Positions 25,169 through 37,590 of a stretch of DNA of 64,000 bases are shown one piece after another. Origin of the DNA: Chiridota heheva (lineage: Eukaryota > Echinodermata > Holothuroidea > Apodida > Chiridotidae); NCBI GenBank assembly GCA_020152595.1, contig JAIGNY010001826.1:337001-401000 (forward strand), read 5' to 3'. Made by a program: the position numbers and the translations under genes. The notes under the pieces are model-generated. The model did not search any database, had not been told where the DNA came from, and saw only the letters and a list, made by a program, of their open reading frames with translations. Each line of letters begins with the position of its first letter. Position 1 is the stretch's first letter.

Positions 25169-26226
25169 CTGCAACTTTTTTTTGGGGAGGGGGGGGGTAA
25201 AAAAGAGGGGATTTCTTTTTGGAAAAATACCAACAAAATAAACTGAAAACTTAAATGGCCAAAAATACAAAATTTGGTATTTTTCAGCCATTTTTATTTG
25301 GGAGGGGGGAATAAGCAATTATTCAATTATGTAGGAATTTAATAATATGTGTGGGAATCCCACAATCCTGCACCTTAATGTGAACACTGCTGTATCTATG
25401 GTCATAAATCATGATGCATTCTTGTCTGGTAAATATGCTATAAAAAATGTTGAAATTTCTCCAGATTATTATCTTAAAAAACAAAAACATTATCTGTCTA
25501 CATATTTCTTATCATACTAATACAAGTTTGGTTGATTATTTCATGCTACATGAATTGACATTTCACATCACATGAATTCCTGAGTGTTTTTGCTGTAGGG
25601 TGAAAAAGTCACATGGGCACAATGGGGTACAATGAAATGTTGGAGTGTTCGATCATATCCAACACATTTATGTGTTATGGTAGAATGCTGTTATTTGTGT
25701 GGATGTCGCTCTGCTTGATAACTCAAATATTTAATTCATATTATTGTAATATCTTTAAAATACTTACATCTAGTGTAATTAATATCTGTGTTAACAGTTA
25801 GATAACTAAGCATTTAAACAAGAAACATATTGCTATATTACGAACACTTCTTTCTGCACTTATCATACTGTGGTGTAAGGGCACGATTTTGTTTGGGGGC
25901 AGATGGAAATTGCATGTAAGTGTAATGTTAAAGGCCATATATCATGTTAACGTGGATACTGTGGAGATCAGAAATACGATACAATCCAGCGTATCTGATT
26001 GGTCAAAATGTTTACACAATCACTGACCTTGCACCGATAAGCTAAATTTACTGCAGCGGAAGTGACGTTATATGATTAGAATTATTAGTGAATGTCAAGG
26101 TATTTCATGAGACGAGATTCGGTCTTTAAGTACTGACACTAGCTAGAACACAACTTTGTCTGAGTACTGCTAGCACGTCTTTACGTAAGTATACTATTTT
26201 TTTGGGGGGGGGTGGGAAGGACTAAC

Positions 26227-27513
26227 CAGTGGCGTAACACCGGGGGATTGAGAGAGGGTGCAGCCCTGAGGCCTTAGGGGCCCAAGCCAAAAATTACATT
26301 ACATTAAATATTGAAAATTAGCTGGATTTTTAGTTAGTATGAGTTCAAATAGTTTTTTGTAGAACCAGGGCTGGATAGGGTCTGAAATCACCATGTGCGT
26401 AGGGGGCCATTATTAAATTACATTACTGTAGTTTTCATGGCAACTTGGGTGGTAGTGATGTATCCAGCCTTCGATGCCAGAGGGGGTGCCGAAAATATGA
26501 TTTTATAATCGGACTTCTACCTAAAAATGTCTAATACTACTAGTGACTAAGCTGTCGATAAAAACTGACAAAAGTGAATGACTAAAGCCAATTTGATTAA
26601 AATGAACAATTTTCCACCAATTTTTGACAACATACATATTGGGGAGTTCTAATAAACTTTAGGCCATGCAAGCACTATCTGTGAACTTTAACTGCGATTT
26701 CTAAAAAACATTTAAAGCAAAACATTGTCAACCTCATCCGGACTATTTCTAACAAAGTTTGGGTGACTTCTAACCAAATTTGGGCATTTTAAAGCAAATT
26801 TTTCTTGTTTTAGAGCAAATTTGGGCGATTTCTAACCAAATTTTGTTTCATTTTTGACTAAAGTTATGCAAAGTTTCAACCAATCTGGGCATTTATCAAT
26901 CACCTTTGGCTTATCTCTATCAAACTTTGGACAACTTATAAGATTTTAATCAATACATTTGAGCCATTTTTAACCAAAGTGGTTTTTTTGAACCAAAATG
27001 CAACTTCTTTCTTAAACATGTATAGAAATGTATCCTACTTGAATATTTCACTATACAAAGCTTACTTACAGAATTCCACCAGGGAGCGGGGCCCTCAGAG
27101 GTGTTTGGTGTCGCACACCTTAGACTTAGAAGTGCCAGATGTAGAAAGAAGGTCCAGAAAAAAAAGGTTTTAAGTTTGGTAATATGAAGGTCCATGGTAA
27201 ACTTAAAAGGTTTTTCGATTTTTTAGACTTAGCAACAAAAATCTTCTTCTTTTTTTTGTGCACTTTTCATAATTGCTTATGTAGGTAGTGGGTGAACTAT
27301 TCTTCGCTTACAAAAGGTCTATTATTCTTAAAAAACTGTTGTTTAGTGGACAGTTCCACGTTTACACCCCTTTGATCCCCATCTGAAAAATGGAGTACAA
27401 CCCTTGATTTCTGCACCCACATATACTCATGTCACAGTTGATCGTTTTACTAACTTGAGGGGCCCATCTAATCTTTCACCCCAGGGCCCCCAGGTATGTC
27501 TGTTACGCCACTG
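26227..27513. mobile_element. DNA transposon remnant with 13-bp terminal inverted repeats
   Basis: The ends are CAGTGGCGTAACA and TGTTACGCCACTG, exact inverted copies. Inner GC-rich sequence near both ends (GGGGGATT and AGGGGCCC types) is also inverted. Ends of the CAGTGGCGTAAC type are common in hAT-like elements, but the flanking 8 bp match only partly, so the class is tentative. No transposase frame is visible. Confidence 0.65.
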
Positions 27514-27833
27514 GCAGTTACCCCCTGCAAGTCTGCTAAATGCTTACAGAAGTTTTGTTGCTTGATCACCAACAGTTTTGAGAAATTGCAAAATGCAAAT
27601 TATTTATGGCTGATAAAATTTCTGGGGGTTATTGAAAGTATTTAAATATTAAAACAGGGTGGGACTAACGCAATGCAATATATTTGTACATACACACCAT
27701 TCTTTGAAAATTATGCTACAACTTCAGCTGTTGATGGCTTTTCTGCTAGATGATGAGTGAGAAAAGGGAATCTTAACAATTTGAATAATTCCAGTTGAAG
27801 CTGCTCCCCCCACTAGACAATCATGGGACAAAA

Positions 27834-28644
27834 AAGGATTAGTTCAGTGGTCAAGAAACAAAATGGTGAAGAAAGCATTGCAAAATCTTATTTAGTTAAG
27901 GTGATATTGAAGTTTAAAGTTTGGTATCATTTATGTAGAAACGACTGAAATCGACTAATTGTGATGTCACAGCCTCAGATTCCTCAAAGTCTTTATGTAT
28001 TTTTTAGAAAGCTTACTTTATTTTTCACTATTTAAATTATTTTCCCTCAAACTTTCTTCAGGTGGTATATTATAAATACCCTTCCTAGATTCAGTTTTAT
28101 TACTTTTTTGACATATCCCATGGTTTTTAAGCCACAAATTCACAGGATAAAATATGATAGAATACATAAAGACTTGGAGGAATCTGAGGCTATGACATCA
28201 CGTGTAGTCTGATTGCAGTCGTTTCTATACAAATGATACCAAACTTTAAACTCGACTATCTCCATAGAGGAATAAGATCTTTTAAATGTTTTCTGCACCA
28301 CTTTGTTTCTTTTGCAGTCTTCTTTTGCAGTCTTCTTTTGCAGTCTTCTTTTGCAGTCTTCTTTTGCAGTCTTCTTTTGCAGTCTTCTTTTGCAGTCTTC
28401 TTTTGCAGTCTTCTTTTGCAGTCTTCTTTTGCAGTCTTCTTTTGCAGTCTTCTTTTGCAGTCTTCTTTTGCAGTCTTCTTTTGCAGTCTTCTTTTGCAGT
28501 CTTCTTTTGCAGTCTTCTTTTGCAGTCTTCTTTTGCAGTCTTCTTTTGCAGTCTTCTTTTGCAGTCTTCTTTTGCAGTCTTCTTTTGCAGTCTTCTTTCA
28601 TATAAGATAAACATGCTTGACCTATGACTGAACTAATCCTTTAA
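27834..28644. mobile_element. MITE family 1, copy with a minisatellite in its right arm
   Basis: The left end is AAAGGATTAGTTCAGTGGTC and the right end GAACTAATCCTTTAA. The arms match the 3931 copy, except that the right arm contains a 290-bp expansion of a 13-bp unit at 28308-28599. Confidence 0.85.
28308..28599 (+). repeat. 13-bp minisatellite, about 22 copies, inside a MITE arm
   Basis: The unit TCTTTTGCAGTCT is repeated almost perfectly. Because three units make 39 bp, frames stay open on both strands; these are not genes. In unexpanded family members (for example 4445-4463) the arm has TCTTTT and TCTTTC spaced exactly 13 bp apart. Confidence 0.95.
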
Positions 28645-30199
28645 GAATATCAAATCTGTACAATGACAATTTTAAACCAATTTGGATGGGATTTTTGTGT
28701 TATGGTTATTGATAAACTTTTTGTACACTCTTAGTGGTTTTTTTTTCTGAAGGGTTGGTTTACATCACATTTCTTCCCACAAATGTAAAATGATTGTAGT
28801 TGTATTTCCTCCTGGTCTTTGTGTAGCACCTTCAGAGTGGGGTCCAGGGTCTACTTCAGGGAGGGTCCAGGGGGTATTTTTAAGCAAGTGTGTTAAGATT
28901 GATCTTGTTATTTTTTTCTTTACTGACTGAGCATTAATTCCTTTAACATCCCCATATTATACAGAGCTACAAAAAAGCCATGGTTCCAGCAGTTATAACT
29001 GAGGGAAAAACAGAAAATAAATATTTTGTTTATTGAAAAATAATAATAAAAAATTTCCAACATTTCTTTATATTGCTAATTAATTGTTTCCCTTTAAGAT
29101 CGATGGATTTCCAGCAAAAGTGGTTCGCAATGTTTGCAAGTTTTTCCAAGCTTGCTGTAGCAGTGGTTGTCATATGTCTGATCTATAATCTTTGACACCG
29201 CAAAGAATTTCTTCCGTACCTGGGTAAATAGCCCCCCAACCCCCCACTCCACCCCACCCCCTCCCTCCCTGGAATAGTTTATCCAAGTAACTCAGAATAC
29301 TACCTCTTTGTTAAGTGTCAGAGCTATGCATAGTTTTGGGTATTCGTGTTCATTATTTTTGTAAAAATATATAGATAATAAATAATTCAATACACAAAAT
29401 AAAGAATAGGGAAATCTTGTTTCCTCAAATTTTGTTCCAATGGACATTTAGAGGCTACTCAAGATTTTCAAAAATAGTTTCAAGATTGATTTTTTGGCAG
29501 TCAATAAAAAGCCATTGATACTTCAGTCTTCACAGGTCTGGTATGTTATGAACACATTATATTTCAGGGATCAGTAAGGTTCCCATATATCATGTCTGAC
29601 CCCTCTCACAGAGCGTCACGTTGCCAAACTGTAAGTTAAAAATCATTCTAGTCTGGATAAGATTGATAACTTTGATCTTTGACCTATCAGTGATCAGGTC
29701 GGAAATTAAGTTTGAATTTACTCCAGCACCTGGCTCGCAGACAATCATATGCCAGCTTTGTAATCCGGCATTCCAATACTGTTTAAAAAAATTGTTTCCT
29801 TGTGTAAATCCTTCACCCTTGTTCACGTTGTGATATATTGTTGAATAATTGCTAGGAGATGTTATGAGTTGTTATTCATCCTCTATCACAGACATAATCA
29901 CATTAATGCAAACTAACATTCAGTGTCTTCTTAACTCCACTTTATAAGTTAAAGGGACATAAAGGGGAAAAGTATTAGCTAGGAAGGAAAGGGAAAATAT
30001 GTCTTACATATGGTCTTTTTGATTTTTAAGATAAGACAGAATCGAACAAACAATGTTTGTTATGAAGAGAAGATCATAATTTATGTGCAATTGTATGCCA
30101 TTTGCATTAGGTATTGGTTAGAGTGTAAGGTACGTGACCCAATTAGGTCCCAAATTAAAATTTGATCAATTACTATCTATATATTGTAGAGCGGCACAC
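28645..30199. other. No gene or clear repeat recognised
   Basis: AT-rich unique-looking sequence with short C-rich (29230-29270) and T-rich runs. ORFs of about 75 codons at 29590-29833 overlap on both strands and show no family match. Confidence 0.45.
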
Positions 30200-30470
30200 A
30201 AGAGGTGCTGTGGCTCAGTGGTTAAGGAGTCATGCTCGTATTTGAAAGGTACTGGGTTCAATTTTCGTAAACAGTGCTTCATTGTGTCCTTGAGCAAGAC
30301 ACTTTATTCTACTTGCTTCAGTCCACTTAGCTGTAAAATAACTCTCCAGTGAGATTGACTGGCTTCCCGTCCAGGGGGAGTCAAATGTACTCTCATTTGC
30401 TTATGCCATTAAAATCGGAGAGTAGCACCAGCTCTATGAGCCTAATGACTCGGATGGATTTAGCTAGTAA
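30200..30470 (+). mobile_element. tRNA-derived SINE with a conserved central domain
   Basis: The head GTGCTGTGGCTCAGTGGTTA matches a pol III A-box, and GGGTTCAATTTT is the B-box region. The following GTGTCCTTGAGCAAGACACT and TGCTTCAGTCCACTTAGCTG resemble conserved central domains of animal SINE superfamilies. It ends near ACTCGGATGG. It is not a functional tRNA because the acceptor stem is not paired. Confidence 0.75.
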
Positions 30471-30675
30471 ATTGTTTCAACTTTAATCCTTTTTTGTTGG
30501 CATGCCCTTGTAGGCTGTTTACATTTAATATCTCTTCATCTCTTTAGGGCCATTGATGACCTGTGGGAGAGGGGGGGGGTGATAAATCCCATATATGACA
30601 AATATCAAAATATGGTAAAATCTGACTATTTTAGAGACTTGTGAATTTTCAGATTTTGGTATACCATACATCTTT

Positions 30676-31062
30676 TACATTGCCATTGCACCCTCACAGT
30701 CCATCACATTCTCCTTGCTTGCCCCCTGTGCAACCTTCTCAGAGCTTCCTTCGCTGCCCACAACTCGGTAGCCGAGCTCTTCCAAAACAAACCTCCGGAC
30801 AAAATTTTCTCCTTCCTTCATCATGCTTTCCTCTACAACCATATTTAGTACTCCTTCCCGACCCCCTCTCTCTCTACATTATTTTCCCACCCATACACCT
30901 CTCCCGATCCCAGCTTTCTGGCCTTTGGTTCTCCTGTTTCTCTCAATCTCCCCCTGTTCACTCTCCTTCCTACCTCTGGAATGATCTAATCTCTCAGGCA
31001 CAATTTGACCCTTGCTGTTGTGATGCCGTTAAACTCTCATCAAACCAACAAACAAACATCTT
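30676..31062 (+). mobile_element. LINE 3' fragment of the same RNase H-LINE family
   Basis: It starts within TTGCCATTGCACCCTCACAG and ends in the CAAACAAACAAACA tail. It is aligned by eye with the copies at 31783 and 33359. It is pyrimidine-rich, and the 158-codon frame over it is a remnant rather than a gene. Confidence 0.7.
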
Positions 31063-31199
31063 TTACACACACACAGTTTTGATGTGTGAAGATCAAAGCA
31101 GACATCTGTTGACATGACTAAATCCCCAAACTCTGTCAGAATAAAGTTTGCCTCTCCAAAAGTAGTGTGGAGGGTTAAAAGATGATGGAATTCTGCCTA

Positions 31200-31425
31200 C
31201 TGTGGTGTAGCGCTTATCATACATGTCTACAGACCACGAGGTCCTGGGTTCAAGCCTGGGTTGGGTAGACACGCCAGTGCACCACAACTGGTTATCAAAG
31301 GCGTGGACATTGACTTGGTTGTCGATGTTATGTCTGTTCCTACGTTGTACCTGTGTTCTCGTCTGGGTCGTATTAAGCGTTTCGTTATAGCATTGTTTCT
31401 ATTATAACCGATTACACAGGTGACA
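31200..31425 (+). mobile_element. tRNA-derived SINE, second family
   Basis: The A-box-like region is TGGTGTAGCGC and the B-box is GGGTTCAAGCC, in tRNA-like spacing. The body includes AACTGGTTATCAAAGGCGTG and GACTTGGTTGTCGATGTTAT, which recurs in reverse orientation at 59275-59440. Confidence 0.65.
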
Positions 31426-31782
31426 ACCCCTTCATTGTTATTGTGTGTTCACTCGTTGTCGGCGATAAGAAAATTGAAAAGTCTGTGCCTTAAAGCTGTG
31501 TAACGGTACCTGCACTTTCAAAAAGACTCATTTGTGAATGATTTTCTTGCATATAATTGGTGTATTGATAGTGTTTGATTGACTTGCAGCAGTTTACATG
31601 TAGCTACTGAACATCGCTAATGCCCGTTTATTTATAGACATTTAATTATCTTTTTAAAACGCAAACAAACTATGCAATTTCTTCAAAGTTTTAGTAATAT
31701 TTTCAAAAAGCTTTGAATATGAAAATATGAATAAGTTAGTTAAATAGATTTGCCACTAGTGAGCTAACTTGCCACAAGTGGC

Positions 31783-32450
31783 ATCCTCAGCAATGACAGC
31801 GCTTATTCAGCCACTAAGCTTGCCCTCAACCTCCCCGTAACCCCTTTCCCAAAACCCTTTCTGACATCAAACCTCTTATCGATTCCCATGTTCATGACCG
31901 CTGGCAAACCTCATGGGACTCCCAAATTGATAACAAACTCCACGACATCCAGCCCACTATTCAGATCAAACCCACCATCCACAATCTCTCCTGTATCAAC
32001 AACGTCTATATAACGCGCCTTACAATAGGTCACACCCACCTCACTCACTCCCACCTCTTTACTGGCTCAACCAACCCCTCTGCAACAATTGCCATTGCAC
32101 CCTCACAGTCCACCACGTCCTCCTGCCTGCCCCCTGTACAACCTTCCTAGAGCTTCCCTCCCCTCACAACTCCATAGCCGAGCTCTTCCAGAAAAACCCT
32201 TTGGATAAAATTATCTCCTTCCTGTATTGTGCCTCCCTCTATATCATAGTTTGTCCTCCTCTCCCACCCCTTCTACCTACATTCACCCCTTTTTTTGCAC
32301 CCCTGCACTTTCTCTTTAGTTCCCAGCTTTCTGGCTATTAGCTCTGTACTTCTTGCAGACTCCTATTTTCTTTTCTTCTTACCTCTCAGGCACAATTTGA
32401 CTCTTGCTGTTGTGGTCCCGTTAAGCCCTCATCAAACAAACAAACATAAA
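31783..32450 (+). mobile_element. 3' fragment of an RNase H-bearing non-LTR retrotransposon
   Basis: Conceptual translation gives SNDSAYSATKLALNLP, resembling the end of an RNase H domain (usual form GNxxAD), then LTIGHTHLTHSHL and, after a frame change, CNNCHCTLTVHHVLL. This is the Cys/His-bearing C-terminus found in I-like and related LINEs. The copy ends in a (CAAA)n tail at about 32437-32450. It is 5'-truncated with frame changes, so it is dead. It is the longest of several copies of this family in the window. Confidence 0.75.
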
Positions 32451-33028
32451 ATGAAGAAAAACTGCAGTATTATATAATTTTAAGTTAAGAAATACAATCA
32501 ACGCTGTAATGAATTACAACAACATTAACTGCATGCCAAGCCTAAGGCGTTTCTTGACTGATTTCTTGTCTGCCTCCAGTACTTAATATTTCTGGAGTCT
32601 CAGCTTGCTTAACTTATAGTAGCACCTCGTGTGTTAATCCAGCCCTGTAACAGTATGTGTTTTCAATACATCTTTTTTTAGATATCCAAATGATCACATC
32701 ATTCCTTTGGAATATTTTTGTTGAAAGGTGCACAGTTGACCGAAAAGTGAGGGCATTTGTTTTTGCAAATTTCACAGATATATCATTCACAGCAGATCAA
32801 TATAACTGCATGACTCTATAGCTGACAGACAACGGGAGGGCAAAGGTCACTTGAATATTCATATTAACCAGAAAATTATTATACACTTACGTGCTGGATT
32901 AGATTTCTTTTTGGGAGGACCCCTAAAAATATGCCCTCGATCTGCAGTATAATTCCTGAAAATAATCCACAAAACAGAATATTTTGAAACTCAATTTTTA
33001 ATCAATTTTTTCTTTTTCTTTCTTTCAG

Positions 33029-33329
33029 GAAAGTCTTTCGAGATTACATATATCCGTCTCAAATTTTACTCACCCGGCCAGAAAGCTTCGCCATCTACAA
33101 AAAGACCACAAAAGATGGCCCATGGATACCGTTCCAGTACTACAGTGGGTCTTGTGAGCCCACCTTTGGGGTTGGAACAGATGAAATCGTCTATTCCTTT
33201 GATGAAACCAAAGCTCTTTGCACAGATCAATTCAGTGACATATCTCCGCTTACAGGAGGGAACATTGCTTTCAGTACCTTGGAAAATAGGCCGAGTGCAT
33301 ATATTTTTGACCAAAGTCCAGTTTTACAG
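33029..33329 (+). CDS. LAMC1: Laminin subunit gamma, internal exon of the LN domain (apparent 1-base deletion)
   Basis: Laminin gamma is one chain of the secreted alpha-beta-gamma heterotrimer of basement membranes; its N-terminal LN domain drives network polymerisation. The exon follows a strong polypyrimidine tract ending TTTCTTTCAG and ends CAG before a GTAAGC donor. Reading begins in phase 1 and gives KSFEITYIRLKFY, the conserved strand after the split glycine. From 33072 the homology continues in a different frame: TRPESFAIYKKT, then DGPWIPFQYYSGSC, ALCTDQFSDISPLTGG, AFSTLENRPSAY and SPVLQ, hallmarks of gamma chains including two conserved cysteines. The shift fits loss of one base at about 33070-33072 (TC where a serine codon is expected). 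It may be an assembly error, an allele or a pseudogene. The exon ends in phase 0 and joins cleanly to the exon at 45255. Family identity is very secure from residue-level match; gamma-1 rather than another gamma is inferred. Confidence 0.95.
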
Positions 33330-33358
33330 GTAAGCATGATGCCAGGGATTTTTTAAAT

Positions 33359-33810
33359 AATAGGTCACACCTACCTCACTCACTCCCACCTCCTTATTGG
33401 CTCCCCCACCCCTCTGCAACAATTGCCATTGCACCCTCACAATCCATCACGTTCTCCTTGCTTGCCCCCTGTATAACCTTCCCAGAGCTTCCCTTGCTCC
33501 CCACAACTCAATTGCTGAGTTCTTCCAGAAAAATCCTCTGGATAAAATTATCTCCTTCCTCATCATGCTTCCCTCTACAACCATATTAAATTCTCCTCTT
33601 CCACCCCCTCTCTCTACTTTGTTTTTGTTTCAACCATGCACCTCCTCTCTTGATCACAGCTTTCTGACTTTTTGTTCTTGAATTTCTCTCATTCTCCCCT
33701 GTTTCCTTTCCTTCCCTTCCTACCTCTAGAATGATCTGACCTTTCAGGCACAATTTGACCCTCATTGTCGTGGTGCTGTTAAGCCCTCATCAAACAAACA
33801 AACAAACATT
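33359..33810 (+). mobile_element. LINE 3' fragment of the same RNase H-LINE family
   Basis: It begins ATAGGTCACACCTACCTCAC only 30 bp after the laminin exon donor and ends with (CAAA)n at 33790-33808. The frame 33397-33681 keeps CNNCHCTLTIHHVLLACPLY, the C-terminal Cys/His motif of the element. It lies in the same orientation as the host gene. Confidence 0.75.
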
Positions 33811-34231
33811 TATCATGGACTGCTGATGTCTCAACTAGTGTGTACAGTAGGCTGCTCTTAAATATAGGCGGGGCAAATTCAAGGAGAGTGAGCCATTTAT
33901 AAAGGGGTCTGAGAAAAATTACCTTTACGATTGTCCTCTATCATGTGTGGTTGGCCTGAGTTTGCGAGTACTTTTATTTGGTTCAGATGTCATTATTCAG
34001 GTGGACATTGATGACAGTTAAACTTACCCTTTGCATAATTCAAGCTGAAAAATCTGATATTATAAAAGTAATTATAGGAGCAAGGGGGAATTATTTCCTC
34101 CTTCCTCAAAGAAATTTTTGATTAACACTCTTTTATCCAGTGAAGAAACTAATAAAACAACTGAAAAAATGCTGGTGAAAAATAAACCCATCTTGATGGT
34201 TGAGGAACTCTTAGTCTTAGATGAAAGTACG

Positions 34232-37200
34232 ATGAGCTCCTAGAGGCACACAATTAAGAGCTCATAGAGGCACACAATTATGAGCTTATAGGGGCACGCA
34301 ATTATGAGCTCATAGAGGCACGCAATTATGAGCTCATAGAGGCACACAATTATGAGCTCATAGAGGCACGCAATTATGAGCTCATAGAGGCACACAATTA
34401 TGAGCTCATAGAGGCACACAATTATGAGGTCATAGAGACACAAAATTATGAGCTCATAGAGGCACACAATTATGAGCTCATAGAGGCACGCAATTATGAG
34501 CTTATAGAAGCATGCAATTATGAGCTCATAGAAGCACAAAATTATGAGCTCCTAGAGGCACACAATTATAAGCTCCTAGAGGCACAAAATTATGAGCTCA
34601 TAGAGGCACACAATTATGAGCTCATAGAGTCACGCAATTATAAGCTCATAGAGGCACACAATTTTGAGCTCATAGAGGCACACAATTATGAGCTCATAGA
34701 GGCACACAATTATGAGCTCATAGAAGCACAAAATTATGAGCTCATAGAGGCACACAATTATGAGCTCATAGAGGCACACAATTATGAGCTCATAGAGGCA
34801 CACAATTATGAGCTTATAGGGGCACGCAATTATGAGCTCATAGAGGCACACAATTATGAGCTCATAGAGGCACACAATTATGAGCTTATAGGGGCACGCA
34901 ATTATGAGCTCATAGAGGCACACAATTATGAGCTCATAGAAGCATGCAATTATGAGCTCATAGAGGCACAAAATTATGAGCTCTTAGAGGCACACAATTA
35001 TGAGCTCCTAGAGGCACAAAATTATGAGCTCAAAGAGGCACACAATTATGAGCTCATAGAGTCACGCAATTATAAGCTCATAGAGGCACACAATTGTGAG
35101 CTCATAGAGGCACAATTATGAGCTCATAGAGGCACGCAATTATGAGCTCATAGAGGCACGCAATTATGAGCTCATAGAGGCACACAATTATGAGCTCATA
35201 GAGGCACACAATTATGAGCTCATAGAGGCACACAATTATGAGCTCATAGAAGCACAAAATTATGAGCTCATAGAGGCACACAATTATGAGCTCATAGAGG
35301 CACACAATTATGAGCTCATAGAGGCACACAATTATGAGCTTATAGGGGCACACAATTATGAGCTCCTAGAGGCACACAATTATGAGCTCCTAGAGGCACA
35401 AAATTATGAGCTCATAGATGCACACAATTATGAGCTCATAGAGTCACGCAATTATAAGCTCATAGAGGCACACAATTTTGAGCTCATAGAGGCACACAAT
35501 TATGAGCTCATAGAGGCACACAATTATGAGCTCATAGAGGCACACAATTATGAGCTTATAGGGGCACAAAATTATGAGCTCATAGAGGCACGCAATTATG
35601 AGCTCATAGAAGCATGCAATTATGAGCTCATAGAGGCACAAAATTATGAGCTCCTAGAGGCACACAATTATGGGCTCCTAGAGGCACAAAATTATGAGCT
35701 CAAAGAGGCACACAATTATGAGCTCATAGAGTCACGCAATTATAAGCTCATAGAGGCACACAATTGTGAGCTCATAGAGGCACACAATTATGAGCTCATA
35801 GAGGCACACAATTATGAGCTCATAGAAGCACAAAATTATGAGCTCATAGAGGCACACAATTATGAGCTCATAGAGGCACACAATTATGAGCTCATAGAGG
35901 CACACAATTATGAGCTCATAGAGGCACACAATTATGAGCTCATAGAGGCACACAATTATGAGCTCATAGAGGCACACAATTATGAGCTCATAGAGGCACA
36001 CAATTATGAGGTCATAGAGACACAAAATTATGAGCTCATAGAGGCACACAATTATGAGCTCATAGAGGCACGCAATTATGAGCTCCTAGAAGCATGCAAT
36101 TATGAGCTCATAGAGGCATAAAATTATGAGCTCCTAGAGGCACACAATTATGAGCTCCTAGAGGCACAAAATTATGAGCTCATAGAGGCACACAATTATG
36201 AGCTCATAGAGTCACGCAATTATGAGCTCATAGAGGCACACAATTTTGAGCTCATAGAGGCACACAATTATGAGCTCATAGAGGCACACAATTATGAGCT
36301 CATAGAAGCACAAAATTATGAGCTCATAGAGGCACACAATTATGAGCTCATAGAGGCACACAATTATGAGCTCATAGAGGCACGCAATTATGAGCTCATA
36401 GAGGCACAAAATTATGAGCTCATAGAGGCACAAAATTATGAGCTCATAGAGGCACACAATTATGAGCTCATAGAGGCACAAAATTATGAGCTCATAGAGG
36501 CACACAATTATGAGCTCATAGAGGCACACAATTATGAGCTCATAGGCACAATTATGAGCTCATAGAGGCACACAATTATGAGCTCATAGAGGCACACAAT
36601 TATGAGCTCATAGAGGCACACAATTATGAGGTTATGAGCTCATAGAGGCACAATTATGAGCTCATAGAGGCACACAATTATGAGCTCATAGAAGCATGCA
36701 ATTATGAGCTCATAGAGGCACAAAATTATGAGCTCTAGAGGCACACAATTATGAGCTCCTAGAGGCACAATTATGAGCTCCTAGAGGCACACAATTATGA
36801 GCTCATAGAGGCACACAATTATGAGCTCATAGAGGCACAAAATTATGAGCTCATAGAGGCACACAATTATGAGCTCATAGAGGCACACAATTATGAGCTC
36901 ATAGAGGCACACAATTATGAGCTCATAGAGGCACACAATTATGAGCTCATAGAGGCACACAATTATGATAAAATTATGAGCTCATAGAGGCACAAAATTA
37001 TGAGCTCATAGAGGCACACAATTATGAGCTCATAGAGGCACACAATTATGAGCTCATAGAGGCACAAAATTATGAGCTCATAGAGGCACAAAATTATGAG
37101 CTCTTAGAGGCACAAAATTATGAGCTCATAGAGGCACAAAATTATGAGCTCATGAGCTCATAAAGGCACAAAATTATGAGCTCATAGAGGCACACAATTA

Positions 37201-37590
37201 TGAGCTCATAGAGGCACACAATTATGAGCTCATAGAGGCACACAATTATGAGCTCATAGAGGCACAAAATTATGAGCTCCTAGAGGCACACAATTATGAG
37301 CTCATAAAGGCACAAAATTATGAGCTAGAGGCACACAATTATGAGCTCATAGAGGCACACAATTATGAGCTCATAAAGGCACACAATTATGAGCTCATAG
37401 AGGCACGCAATTATGAGCTCATAGAGGCACAAAATTATGAGCTCATAGAGGCACAAAATGAGCTCCCAGAGGCACACAATTATGAGCTCATAAAGGCACA
37501 CAATTATGAGCTCATAGAGGCACAAAATTATGAGCTCATAGAGGCACACAATTATGAGCTCATAGAGGCACACAATTATGAGCTCATAGA
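34232..37590 (+). repeat. 24-bp minisatellite, about 140 copies, in the laminin intron
   Basis: The unit AATTATGAGCTCATAGAGGC followed by ACAC is repeated with scattered substitutions (ACAC/ACGC/ACAA endings; CTTATA or CTCCTA variants). Each standard unit has the 12-bp palindrome TATGAGCTCATA. The 8-residue periodic ORFs on the minus strand are a by-product of the unit length. Confidence 0.97.

Larger units (their letters stand above)
22836..26226. other. Apart from listed repeats, no gene recognised
   Basis: A stretch near 22975-23060 (GGTTGAGTCAGGATTGAACC) hints at a degenerate tRNA-like B-box on the minus strand but lacks a matching A-box. Otherwise there is only the LINE fragment at 23405 and simple repeats. 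Confidence 0.45.

Noticed and set aside
28140..28614. Lys/Arg-rich repeat protein (KKTAKEDCKRR type)
   Set aside because: It results from translating the 13-bp minisatellite; equivalent frames exist on the opposite strand.
30200..30275. Functional tRNA gene
   Set aside because: A- and B-box-like words are present, but acceptor and anticodon stems do not pair, and a SINE body follows.
31783..33810. Extra laminin exons in the pyrimidine-rich frames around the 33029 exon
   Set aside because: The translations match LINE C-terminal Cys/His motifs, not laminin, and the copies end in CAAA tails.
34240..37573. Minus-strand frames of CLYELIIV-type eight-residue repeats as a repeat protein
   Set aside because: They are by-products of the 24-bp minisatellite, are interrupted wherever the unit length changes, and lie in an intron on the antisense strand.
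34232..37590. CRISPR-like array
   Set aside because: There are no unique spacers between repeats, the setting is an animal intron, and no cas gene is present; it is a plain tandem minisatellite.
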